From: Siphonodentalium dalli
Taxonomy: Eukaryota > Mollusca > Scaphopoda > Gadilida > Siphonodentaliidae
Length of the DNA stretch: 64,000 nt
Direction: 5' to 3'
Assembly: GCA_032622095.1 (NCBI GenBank)
Contig: CP136067.1
Location: forward strand, 127,507,030-127,571,029
The notes beneath the pieces are model-generated. The model was not told the origin of the DNA. It searched no databases and worked only from the letters and a program-made list of their open reading frames with translations. Position numbers and translations under genes: made by a program. Position 1 is the first letter of the stretch. Every line of letters begins with the position of its first letter. Below are positions 53,069 through 64,000 of this stretch, one piece after another.

Positions 53069-55491
53069 TCTCATATATATTTTGAAGACCTCTGTCTGTT
53101 TGTCTGTATGTTTGTTTGTATGTTTGTCATGTATACAAATCTACGATTCTCGACCGATCGGGACGAAACTTGGTACGTGTGTGTAGTTTGACCAGGCGGT
53201 GGACGTTGTCGTATTGGCGAGCCCGTGAGGCGCCCGCTTCGCTATAGACTATAGACCCGCCCGCTTCGCTATAGACTATAGACTCGCTGGAGCTATAGAA
53301 TTGAAATTTGGTTTGTGAATGTATCTTAACCCCGGATACGAATTTTATCGGGTCGTCGAGCCCGTGCGGCGCCCGCTTCGCGCATGCGCAGACGAGATCT
53401 CGGAAACGGGTGGAGCTATCGACTTGAAATTTGGAATGTGAATGTATCTTGATCCGGATACGAATTTTATCGGGTCGCCGAGCCCGTGCGACGCCAGCTT
53501 CGCGCATGCGCAGACGAGATCTCGGAAACGGGTGGAGCTATCGACTTGAAATTTGGTATGTGAATGTATCTTGCCCCGGATACGAATTTTATCGGGTCGC
53601 CGAGCCCGTGCGACGACAGCTTCGCGCATGCGCAGACCAGATCTCGGAAACGGGTGGAGCTATCGACTTCAAATTTTGTTTTTGAATAGCCCGGACAACG
53701 TCGGGCTCATCGGCTAGTCTCTTATATATTTTGATACAATCTGTCTGTCTGTCTGTCTGTCCTTTATACAAATCTACGATTCTCCACCGATCGGGACGAA
53801 ACTTGGTACGTGTGTGTAGTTTGACCAGGCGGTGGTCGTTGTCGTATTGGCGAGCCCGTGCGACGCACGTGCAGCGCATGCGCAGACGAGATATCGGAAA
53901 CGGGTTGAGCTATCGACTTGAAATTTTGTATGTGAATGTATCTTGCCCGGAATACGAATTTTATCGGGTCGCCGACCCCGTGCGACGCCAGCTTCGCGCA
54001 TGCGCAGACGAGATCTCGGAAACGGGTGGAGCTATCGACTTGAAATTTGGTATGTGAATGTATCTTGCCCGGAATAGAAACGGGTGGAGCTATCGACTTG
54101 AAATTTGGTTTTTGAATAGCCCGGACAACGTCCGGCTCATCGGCTAGTCTCATATATATTTTGAAGACCTCTGTCTGTTTGTCTGTCTGTATGTTTGTCT
54201 GTATGTTTGTCATTAATACAAATCTACGATTCTCGACCGATCGGGACCAAACTTGGTACGTGTGTGTAGTTTGACCAGGCGGTGGACGTTGTCGTATTGG
54301 CGAGCCCGTGCGGCGCCCGTGCAGCGCATGCGCAGACGAGATCTCGGAAACGGGTGGAGCTATCGACTTGAAATTTGGAATGTGAATGTATCTTGCTCCG
54401 GATACGAATTTTATCGGGTCGCCGAGCCCGTGCGACGCCAGCTTCGCGCATGCGCAGACGAGATCTCGGAAACGGGTGGAGCTATCGACTTGAAATTTGG
54501 TATGTGAATGTATCTTACCCCGGATACGAATTATTATTGGGTCGCCGAGCCCGTGCGACGCCAGCTTCGCACATGCGCAGACCAGATCTCGAAAACGGGT
54601 GGAGCTATCGACTTGAAATTTGGTTTTTGAATAGCCCGGACTTGAAATTTGGTTTTTGAATAGCCCGGACAACGTCGGGCTCATCGGCTATCTCATATAT
54701 ATTTTGAAGACCTCTGTCTGTTTGTCTGTATGTTTGTCTGTATGTTTGTCATGTATACAAATCTACGATTCTCGACCGATCGGGACGAAACTTGGTACGT
54801 GTGTGTAGTTTGACCAGGCGGTGGACGTTGTCGTATTGGCGAGCCCGTGAGGCGCCCGCTTCGCTATAGACTATAGACCCGCCCGCTTCGCTATAGACTA
54901 TAGACTCGCTGGAGCTATAGAATTGAAATTTGGTTTGTGAATGTATCTTAACCCCGGATACGAATTTTATCGGGTCGTCGAGCCCGTGCGGCGCCCGCTT
55001 CGCGCATGCGCAGACGAGATCTCGGAAACGGGTGGAGCTATCGACTTGAAATTTGGAATGTGAATGTATCTTGCTCCGGATACGAATTTTATCGGGTCGC
55101 CGAGCCCGTGCGACGCCAGCTTCGCGCATGCGCAGACGAGATCTCGGAAACGGGTGGAGCTATCGACTTGAAATTTGGTATGTGAATGTATCTTGCCCCG
55201 GATACGAATTTTATCGGGTCGCCGAGCCCGTGCGACGACAGCTTCGCGCATGCGCAAACGAGATCTCGGAAACGGGTGGAGCTATAGACTTGAAATTTGG
55301 TATATGAATGTATCTTACCCCGGATACGAATTATTATTGGGTCGCCGAGCCCGTGCGACGCCAGCTTCGCACATGCGCAGACCAGATCTCGAAAACGGGT
55401 GGAGCTATCGACTTGAAATTTGGTTTTAAGAATAGCCCGGACTTGAAATTTGGTTTTTGAATAGCCCGGACAACGTCGGGCTCATCGGCTA
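53069..55491 (+). repeat. Higher-order repeat copy H3 (2423 bp)
   Basis: Units 53069-53717, 53718-54147, 54148-54690, 54691-55491 (649, 430, 543, 801). Shares the 'ggttttaagaatag' variant at its end with H2. Confidence 0.85.
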
Positions 55492-57912
55492 TCTCATATA
55501 TATTTTGAAGACCTCTGTCTGTTTGTCTGTATGTTTGTTTGTATGTTTGTCATGTATAAAAATCTACGATTCTCGACCGATCGGGACGAAACTTGGTACG
55601 TGTGTGTAGTTTGACCAGGCGGTGGACGTTGTCGTATTGGCGAGCCCGTGAGGCGCCCGCTTCGCTATAGACTATAGACCCGCCCGCTTCGCTATAGACT
55701 ATAGACTCGCTGGAGCTATAGAATTGAAATTTGGTTTGTGAATGTATCTTAACCCCGGATACGAATTTTATCGGGTCGTCGAGCCCGTGCGGCGCCCGCT
55801 TCGCGCATGCGCAGACGAGATCTCGGAAACGGGTGGAGCTATCGACTTGAAATTTGGAATGTGAATGTATCTTGATCCGGATACGAATTTTATCGGGTCG
55901 CCGAGCCCGTGCGACGCCAGCTTCGCGCATGCGCAGACGAGATCTCGGAAACGGGTGGAGCTATCGACTTGAAATTTGGTATGTGAATGTATCTTGCCCC
56001 GGATACGAATTTTATCGGGTCGCCGAGCCCGTGCGACGACAGCTTCGCGCATGCGCAGACCAGATCTCGGAAACGGGTGGAGCTATCGACTTCAAATTTT
56101 GTTTTTGAATAGCCCGGACAACGTCGGGCTCATCGGCTAGTCTCTTATATATTTTGATACAATCTGTCTGTCTGTCTGTCTGTCCTTTATACAAATCTAC
56201 GATTCTCCACCGATCGGGACGAAACTTGGTACGTGTGTGTAGTTTGACCAGGCGGTGGTCGTTGTCGTATTGGCGAGCCCGTGCGACGCACGTGCAGCGC
56301 ATGCGCAGACGAGATATCGGAAACGGGTTGAGCTATCGACTTGAAATTTTGTATGTGAATGTATCTTGCCCGGAATACGAATTTTATCGGGTCGCCGACC
56401 CCGTGCGACGCCAGCTTCGCGCATGCGCAGACGAGATCTCGGAAACGGGTGGAGCTATCGACTTGAAATTTGGTATGTGAATGTATCTTGCCCGGAATAG
56501 AAACGGGTGGAGCTATCGACTTGAAATTTGGTTTTTGAATAGCCCGGACAACGTCCGGCTCATCGGCTAGTCTCATATATATTTTGAAGACCTCTGTCTG
56601 TTTGTCTGTCTGTATGTTTGTCTGTATGTTTGTCATTAATACAAATCTACGATTCTCGACCGATCGGGACCAAACTTGGTACGTGTGTGTAGTTTGACCA
56701 GGCGGTGGACGTTGTCGTATTGGCGAGCCCGTGCGGCGCCCGTGCAGCGCATGCGCAGACGAGATCTCGGAAACGGGTGGAGCTATCGACTTGAAATTTG
56801 GAATGTGAATGTATCTTGCTCCGGATACGAATTTTATCGGGTCGCCGAGCCCGTGCGACGCCAGCTTCGCGCATGCGCAGACGAGATCTCGGAAACGGGT
56901 GGAGCTATCGACTTGAAATTTGGTATGTGAATGTATCTTGCCCCGGATACGAATTTTATCGGGTCGCCGAGCCCGTGCGACGACAGCTTCGCGCATGCGC
57001 AGACCAGATCTCGAAAACGGGTGGAGCTATCGACTTGAAATTTGGTTTTTGAATAGCCCGGACTTGAAATTTGGTTTTTGAATAGACCGGACAACGTCGG
57101 GCTCATCGGCTATCTCATATATATTTTGAAGACCTCTGTCTGTTTGTCTGTATGTTTGTCTGTATGTTTGTCATGTATACAAATCTACGATTCTCGACCG
57201 ATCGGGACGAAACTTGGTACGTGTGTGTAGTTTGACCAGGCGGTGGACGTTGTCGTATTGGCGAGCCCGTGAGGCGCCCGCTTCGCTATAGACTATAGAC
57301 CCGCCCGCTTCGCTATAGACTATAGACTCGCTGGAGCTATAGAATTGAAATTTGGTTTGTGAATGTATCTTAACCCCGGATACGAATTTTATCGGGTCGT
57401 CGAGCCCGTGCGGCGCCCGCTTCGTGCATGCGCAGACGAGATCTCGGAAACGGGTGGAGCTATCGACTTGAAATTTGGAATGTGAATGTATCTTGCTCCG
57501 GATACGAATTTTATCGGGTCGCCGAGCCCGTGCGACGCCAGCTTCGCGCATGCGCAGACGAGATCTCGGAAACGGGTGGAGCTATCGACTTGAAATTTGG
57601 TATGTGAATGTATCTTGCCCCGGATACGAATTTTATCGGGTCGCCGAGCCCGTGCGACGCCAGCTTCGCGCATGCGCAAACGAGATCTCGGAAACGGGTG
57701 GAGCTATAGACTTGAAATTTGGTATATGAATGTATCTTACCCCGGATACGAATTATTATTGGGTCGCCGAGCCCGTGCGACGCCAGCTTCGCACATGCGC
57801 AGACCAGATCTCGAAAACGGGTGGAGCTATCGACTTGAAATTTGGTTTTTGAATAGCCCGGACTTGAAATTTGGTTTTTGAATAGCCCGGACAACGTCGG
57901 GCTCATCGGCTA
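55492..57912 (+). repeat. Higher-order repeat copy H4 (2421 bp)
   Basis: Units 55492-56140, 56141-56570, 56571-57112, 57113-57912. Confidence 0.85.
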
Positions 57913-60333
57913 TCTCATATATATTTTGAAGACCTCTGTCTGTTTGTCTGTATGTTTGTCTGTATGTTTGTCATGTATACAAATCTACGATTCTCGACCG
58001 ATCGGGACGAAACTTGGTACGTGTGTGTAGTTTGACCAGGCGGTGGACGTTGTCGTATTGGCGAGCCCGTGAGGCGCCCGCTTCGCTATAGACTATAGAC
58101 CCGCCCGCTTCGCTATAGACTATAGACTCGCTGGAGCTATAGAATTGAAATTTGGTTTGTGAATGTATCTTAACCCCGGATACGAATTTTATCGGGTCGT
58201 CGAGCCCGTGCGGCGCCCGCTTCGCGCATGCGCAGACGAGATCTCGGAAACGGGTGGAGCTATCGACTTGAAATTTGGAATGTGAATGTATCTTGCTCCG
58301 GATACGAATTTTATCGGGTCGCCGAGCCCGTGCGACGCCAGCTTCGCGCATGCGCAGACGAGATCTCGGAAACGGGTGGAGCTATCGACTTGAAATTTGG
58401 TATGTGAATGTATCTTGCCCCGGATACGAATTTTATCGGGTCGCCGAGCCCGTGCGACGACAGCTTCGCGCATGCGCAGACCAGATCTCGGAAACGGGTG
58501 GAGCTATCGACTTCAAATTTTGTTTTTGAATAGCCCGGACAACGTCGGGCTCACCGGCTAGTCTCTTATATATTTTGATACAATCTGTCTGTCTGTCTGT
58601 CTGTCCTTTATACAAATCTACGATTCTCCACCGATCGGGACGAAACTTGGTACGTGTGGGTAGTTTGACCAGGCGGTGGTCGTTGTCGTATTGGCGAGCC
58701 CGTGCGACGCACGTGCAGCGCATGCGCAGACGAGATATCGGAAACGGGTTGAGCTATCGACTTGAAATTTGGTATGTGAATGTATCTTGCCCGGAATACG
58801 AATTTTATCGGGTCGCCGACCCCGTGCGACGCCAGCTTCGCGCATGCGCAGACGAGATCTCGGAAACGGGTGGAGCTATCGACTTGAAATTTGGTATGTG
58901 AATGTATCTTGCCCGGAATAGAAACGGGTGGAGCTATCGACTTGAAATTTGGTTTTTGAATAGCCCGGACAACGTCGGGCTCATCGGCTAGTCTCATATA
59001 TATTTTGAAGACCTCTGTCTGTTTGTCTGTCTGTATGTTTGTCTGTATGTTTGTCATTAATACAAATCTACGATTCTCGACCGATCGGGACCAAACTTGG
59101 TACGTGTGTGTAGTTTGACCAGGCGGTGGACGTTGTCGTATTGGCGAGACCGTGCGGCGCCCGTGCAGCGTATGCGCAGACGAGATCTCGGAAACGGGTG
59201 GAGCTATCGACTTGAAATTTGGAATGTGAATGTATCTTGCTCCGGATACGAATTTTATCGGGTCGCCGAGCCCGTGCGATGCCAGCTTCGCGCATGCGCA
59301 GACGAGATCTCGGAAACGGGTGGAGCTATCGACTTGAAATTTGGTATGTGAATGTATCTTGCCCCGGATACGAATTTTATCGGGTCGCCGAGCCCGTGCG
59401 ACGACAGCTTCGCGCATGCGCAGACCAGATCTCGAAAACGGGTGGAGCTATCGACTTGAAATTTGGTTTTTGAATAGCCCGGACTTGAAATTTGGTTTTT
59501 GAATAGACCGGACAACGTCGGGCTCATCGGCTATCTCATATATATTTTGAAGACCTCTGTCTGTTTGTCTGTATGTTTGTCTGTATGTTTGTCATGTATA
59601 CAAATCTACGATTCTCGACCGATCGGGACGAAACTTGGTACGTGTGTGTAGTTTGACCAGGCGGTGGACGTTGTCGTATTGGCGAGCCCGTGAGGCGCCC
59701 GCTTCGCTATAGACTATAGACCCGCCCGCTTCGCTATAGACTATAGACTCGCTGGAGCTATAGAATTGAAATTTGGTTTGTGAATGTATCTTAACCCCGG
59801 ATACGAATTTTATCGGGTCGTCGAGCCCGTGCGGCGCCCGCTTCGCGCATGCGCAGACGAGATCTCGGAAACGGGTGGAGCTATCGACTTGAAATTTGGA
59901 ATGTGAATGTATCTTGCTCCGGATACGAATTTTATCGGGTCGCCGAGCCCGTGCGACGCCAGCTTCGCGCATGCGCAGACGAGATCTCGGAAACGGGTGG
60001 AGCTATCGACTTGAAATTTGGTATGTGAATGTATCTTGCCCCGGATACAAATTTTATCGGGTCGCCGAGCCCGTGCGACGCCAGCTTCGCGCATGCGCAA
60101 ACGAGATCTCGGAAAAGGGTGGAGCTATAGACTTGAAATTTGGTATATGAATGTATCTTACCCCGGATACGAATTATTATTGGATCGCCGAGCCCGTGCG
60201 ACACCAGCTTCGCACATGCGCAGACCAGATCTCGAAAACGGGTGGAGCTATCGACTTGAAATTTGGTTTTTGAATAGCCCGGACTTGAAATTTGGTTTTT
60301 GAATAGCCCGGACAACGTCGGGCTCATCGGCTA
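57913..60333 (+). repeat. Higher-order repeat copy H5 (2421 bp)
   Basis: Units 57913-58561, 58562-58991, 58992-59533, 59534-60333. Private variants shared only with H6: 'ctcaccggctag', 'gtgtgggtag', 'gcgagaccgtg', 'gcagcgtatgcg', 'gcgatgccagc', 'ggaaaagggtgg'. Confidence 0.85.
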
Positions 60334-62755
60334 TCTCATATATATTTTGAAGACCTCTGTCTGTTTGTCTGTATGTTTGTCTGTATGTTTGTCATGTATA
60401 CAAATCTACGATTCTCGACCGATCGGGACGAAACTTGGTACGTGTGTGTAGTTTGACCAGGCGGTGGACGTTGTCGTATTGGCGAGCCCGTGAGGCGCCC
60501 GCTTCGCTATAGACTATAGACCCGCCCGCTTCGCTATAGACTATAGACTCGCTGGAGCTATAGAATTGAAATTTGGTTTGTGAATGTATCTTAACCCCGG
60601 ATACGAATTTTATCGGGTCGTCGAGCCCGTGCGGCGCCCGCTTCGCGCATGCGCAGACGAGATCTCGGAAACGGGTGGAGCTATCGACTTGAAATTTGGA
60701 ATGTGAATGTATCTTGCTCCGGATACGAATTTTATCGGGTCGCCGAGCCCGTGCGACGCCAGCTTCGCGCATGCGCAGACGAGATCTCGGAAACGGGTGG
60801 AGCTATCGACTTGAAATTTGGTATGTGAATGTATCTTGCCCCGGATACGAATTTTATCGGGTCGCCGAGCCCGTGCGACGACAGCTTCGCGCATGCGCAG
60901 ACCAGATCTCGGAAACGGGTGGAGCTATCGACTTCAAATTTTGTTTTTGAATAGCCCGGACAACGTCGGGCTCACCGGCTAGTCTCTTATATATTTTGAT
61001 ACAATCTGTCTGTCTGTCTGTCTGTCCTTTATACAAATCTACGATTCTCCACCGATCGGGACGAAACTTGGTACGTGTGGGTAGTTTGACCAGGCGGTGG
61101 TCGTTGTCGTATTGGCGAGCCCGTGCGACGCACGTGCAGCGCATGCGCAGACGAGATATCGGAAACGGGTTGAGCTATCGACTTGAAATTTGGTATGTGA
61201 ATGTATCTTGCCCGGAATACGAATTTTATCGGGTCGCCGACCCCGTGCGACGCCAGCTTCGCGCATGCGCAGACGAGATCTCGGAAACGGGTGGAGCTAT
61301 CGACTTGAAATTTGGTATGTGAATGTATCTTGCCCGGAATAGAAACGGGTGGAGCTATCGACTTGAAATTTGGTTTTTGAATAGCCCGGACAACGTCGGG
61401 CTCATCGGCTAGTCTCATATATATTTTGAAGACCTCTGTCTGTTTGTCTGTCTGTATGTTTGTCTGTATGTTTGTCATTAATACAAATCTACGATTCTCG
61501 ACCGATCGGGACCAAACTTGGTACGTGTGTGTAGTTTGACCAGGCGGTGGACGTTGTCGTATTGGCGAGACCGTGCGGCGCCCGTGCAGCGTATGCGCAG
61601 ACGAGATCTCGGAAACGGGTGGAGCTATCGACTTGAAATTTGGAATGTGAATGTATCTTGCTCCGGATACGAATTTTATCGGGTCGCCGAGCCCGTGCGA
61701 TGCCAGCTTCGCGCATGCGCAGACGAGATCTCGGAAACGGGTGGAGCTATCGACTTGAAATTTGGTATGTGAATGTATCTTGCCCCGGATACGAATTTTA
61801 TCGGGTCGCCGAGCCCGTGCGACGACAGCTTCGCGCATGCGCAGACCAGATCTCGAAAACGGGTGGAGCTATCGACTTGAAATTTGGTTTTTGAATAGCC
61901 CGGACTTGAAATTTGGTTTTTGAATAGACCGGACAACGTCGGGCTCATCGGCTATCTCATATATATTTTGAAGACCTCTGTCTGTTTGTCTGTATGTTTG
62001 TCTGTATGTTTGTCATGTATACAAATCTACGATTCTCGACCGATCGGGACGAAACTTGGTACGTGTGTGTAGTTTGACCAGGCGGTGGACGTTGTCGTAT
62101 TGGCGAGCCCGTGAGGCGCCCCGCTTCGCTATAGACTATAGACCCGCCCGCTTCGCTATAGACTATAGACTCGCTGGAGCTATAGAATTGAAATTTGGTT
62201 TGTGAATGTATCTTAACCCCGGATACGAATTTTATCGGGTCGTCGAGCCCGTGCGGCGCCCGCTTCGCGCATGCGCAGACGAGATCTCGGAAACGGGTGG
62301 AGCTATCGACTTGAAATTTGGAATGTGAATGTATCTTGCTCCGGATACGAATTTTATCGGGTCGCCGAGCCCGTGCGACGCCAGCTTCGCGCATGCGCAG
62401 ACGAGATCTCGGAAACGGGTGGAGCTATCGACTTGAAATTTGGTATGTGAATGTATCTTGCCCCGGATACAAATTTTATCGGGTCGCCGAGCCCGTGCGA
62501 CGCCAGCTTCGCGCATGCGCAAACGAGATCTCGGAAAAGGGTGGAGCTATAGACTTGAAATTTGGTATATGAATGTATCTTACCCCGGATACGAATTATT
62601 ATTGGATCGCCGAGCCCGTGCGACACCAGCTTCGCACATGCGCAGACCAGATCTCGAAAACGGGTGGAGCTATCGACTTGAAATTTGGTTTTTGAATAGC
62701 CCGGACTTGAAATTTGGTTTTTGAATAGCCCGGACAACGTCGGGCTCATCGGCTA
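60334..62755 (+). repeat. Higher-order repeat copy H6 (2422 bp)
   Basis: Units 60334-60982, 60983-61412, 61413-61954, 61955-62755. Near identical to H5, with one extra C near 62119. Confidence 0.85.
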
Positions 62756-64000
62756 TCTCATATATATTTTGAAGACCTCTGTCTGTTTGTCTGTATGTTT
62801 GTCTGTATGTTTGTCATGTATACAAATCTACGATTCTCGACCGATCGGGACGAAACTTGGTACGTGTGTGTAGTTTGACCAGGCGGTGGACGTTGTCGTA
62901 TTGGCGAGCCCGTGAGGCGCCCGCTTCGCTATAGACTATAGACCCGCCCGCTTCGCTATAGACTATAGACTCGCTGGAGCTATAGAATTGAAATTTGGTT
63001 TGTGAATGTATCTTAACCCCGGATACGAATTTTATCGGGTCGTCGAGCCCGTGCGGCGCCCGCTTCGCGCATGCGCAGACGAGATCTCGGAAACGGGTGG
63101 AGCTATCGACTTGAAATTTGGAATGTGAATGTATCTTGCTCCGGATACGAATTTTATCGGGTCGCCGAGCCCGTGTGACGCCAGCTTCGCGCATGCGCAG
63201 ACGAGATCTCGGAAACGGGTGGAGCTATCGACTTGAAATTTGGAATGTGAATGTATCTTGCTCCGGATACGAATTTTATCGGGTGGCCGAGCCCGTGCGA
63301 CGCCAGCTTCGCGCATGCGCAGACCAGATCTCGGAAACGGGTGGAGCTATCGACTTATAGCCCGGACAACGTCGGGCTCATCGGCTAGTCTCTTATATAT
63401 TTTGATACAATCTGTCTGTCTGTCTGTCCTTTATACAAATCTACGATTCTCCACCGATCGGGACGAAACTTGGTACGTGTGTGTAGTTTGACCAGGCGGT
63501 GGTCGTTGTCGTATTGGCGAGCCCGTGCGGCGCCCGTGCAGCGCATGCGCAGACGAGATCTCGGAAACGGGTGGAGCTATCGACTTGAAATTTGGAATGT
63601 GAATGTATCTTGCTCCGGATACGAATTTTATCGGGTCGCCGAGCCCGTGCGACGCCAGCTTCGCGCATGCGCAGACGAGATCTCGGAAACGGGTGGAGCT
63701 ATCGACTTGAAATTTGGTATGTGAATGTATCTTGCCCCGGATACGAATTGTATCGGGTCGCCGAGCCCGTGCGACGACAGCTTCGCGCATGCGCAGACCA
63801 GATCTCGAAAACGGGTGGAGCTATCGACTTGAAATTTGGTTTTTGAATAGCCCGGACTTGAAATTTGGTTTTTGAATAGACCGGACAACGTCGGGCTCAT
63901 CGGCTATCTCATATATATTTTGAAGACCTCTGTCTGTTTGTCTGTATGTTTGTCTGTATGTTTGTCATGTATACAAATCTACGATTCTCGACCGATCGGG
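62756..64000 (+). repeat. Higher-order repeat copy H7 (rearranged, runs off window)
   Basis: Units 62756-63388 (633 bp), 63389-63906 (518 bp) and a third cut at 64000. The first ends abruptly ('cgacttatagcccgg') with the usual tail missing. Confidence 0.8.

Larger units (their letters stand above)
47555..64000 (+). mobile_element. Tandem array of Helitron-like units (28 complete, continues past window)
   Basis: Every unit starts TCTC(A/T/C)TATATATTTTGA (47943 and 48494 with small variants), followed by a (CTGT)/(TTGT) microsatellite and 'ccgatcgggacgaaacttgg'. A variable number of 122-bp subrepeats follows, and each unit ends with the hairpin-forming GCCCGGACAACGTCGGGC, a spacer and GGCTA(G). 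The left junction is AGTA|TCTC. TC start, 3' hairpin, CTAG end and lack of target duplication are Helitron hallmarks, and Helitrons are known to form head-to-tail tandems. The array is much richer in GC and CpG than the rest of the window. Open frames of up to 306 codons on both strands are repeat artefacts. No Rep/helicase is present. Confidence 0.7.

Noticed and set aside
53764-54684. 306-codon open frame (and 269-271-codon frames) on the minus strand of the array
   Set aside because: Open frames exist on both strands in every subrepeat because the 122-bp unit lacks stops in several frames and unit lengths vary. The product is a repetitive string with no domain and its length changes with unit structure.

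Overview
This 64-kb window is eukaryotic nuclear DNA from an animal genome, most likely a marine invertebrate of lophotrochozoan type. The species cannot be named from sequence alone. The evidence is split genes with GT-AG introns, animal-type LINE and gypsy-like retroelement relics, many MITE and foldback elements, long microsatellites and AT-rich intergenic DNA. No prokaryotic operon, CRISPR array or rRNA gene is visible.

Only one host gene is well supported: a three-exon gene on the + strand (26326-26614, 29096-29221, 33558-33724). It encodes a secreted protein of about 193 residues with a signal peptide, a Cys-rich PAN/apple-like segment and a C-terminal WSC domain. All exon junctions are phase 1. 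Intron 2 holds a decayed second copy of the WSC exon, and both introns are packed with transposable elements. A possible isolated exon at 3150-3228 is much weaker.

Layout. 0-8.2 kb: LINE relics, a TA-flanked MITE, and a 4-kb inverted-repeat block (3983-7963) whose arms contain a minisatellite. 8.2-12 kb: a solitary Helitron-like element, a minus-strand LINE relic (about 9065-9985) and a plus-strand LINE 3' end (11312-11750). 12-23 kb: no recognisable gene; foldbacks, hairpins, MITEs, a (GA)n tract and a 0.4-kb tandem duplication. 23.5-26.1 kb: a decayed minus-strand LINE split by a piggyBac-like MITE with TTAA ends. 26.3-33.7 kb: the WSC gene. 35-45.4 kb: a nested stack. A minus-strand LINE was opened by a 3.7-kb gypsy-like LTR element (5-bp duplication) and, elsewhere, by a 4.5-kb near-palindromic foldback element (5-bp duplication). 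The LTR element was itself opened by an 810-bp TIR element with a 9-bp duplication. 47.6 kb to the window end: a head-to-tail array of at least 28 complete Helitron-like units plus one cut by the window edge. Most are organised into a higher-order repeat of about 2421 bp built from four unit types (649, 430, 542 and 800 bp), themselves made of a 122-bp subrepeat.

The most unusual signals are (i) the higher-order Helitron-like array, whose subrepeat carries a GCGCATGCGC palindrome matching the NRF1 consensus, (ii) the 4.5-kb palindrome with an internal VNTR that reverses at its centre, (iii) the datable nested insertions, and (iv) the relic WSC exon. All coordinates, repeat boundaries and similarities were read by eye; family names rest on motif recognition, not database searches.
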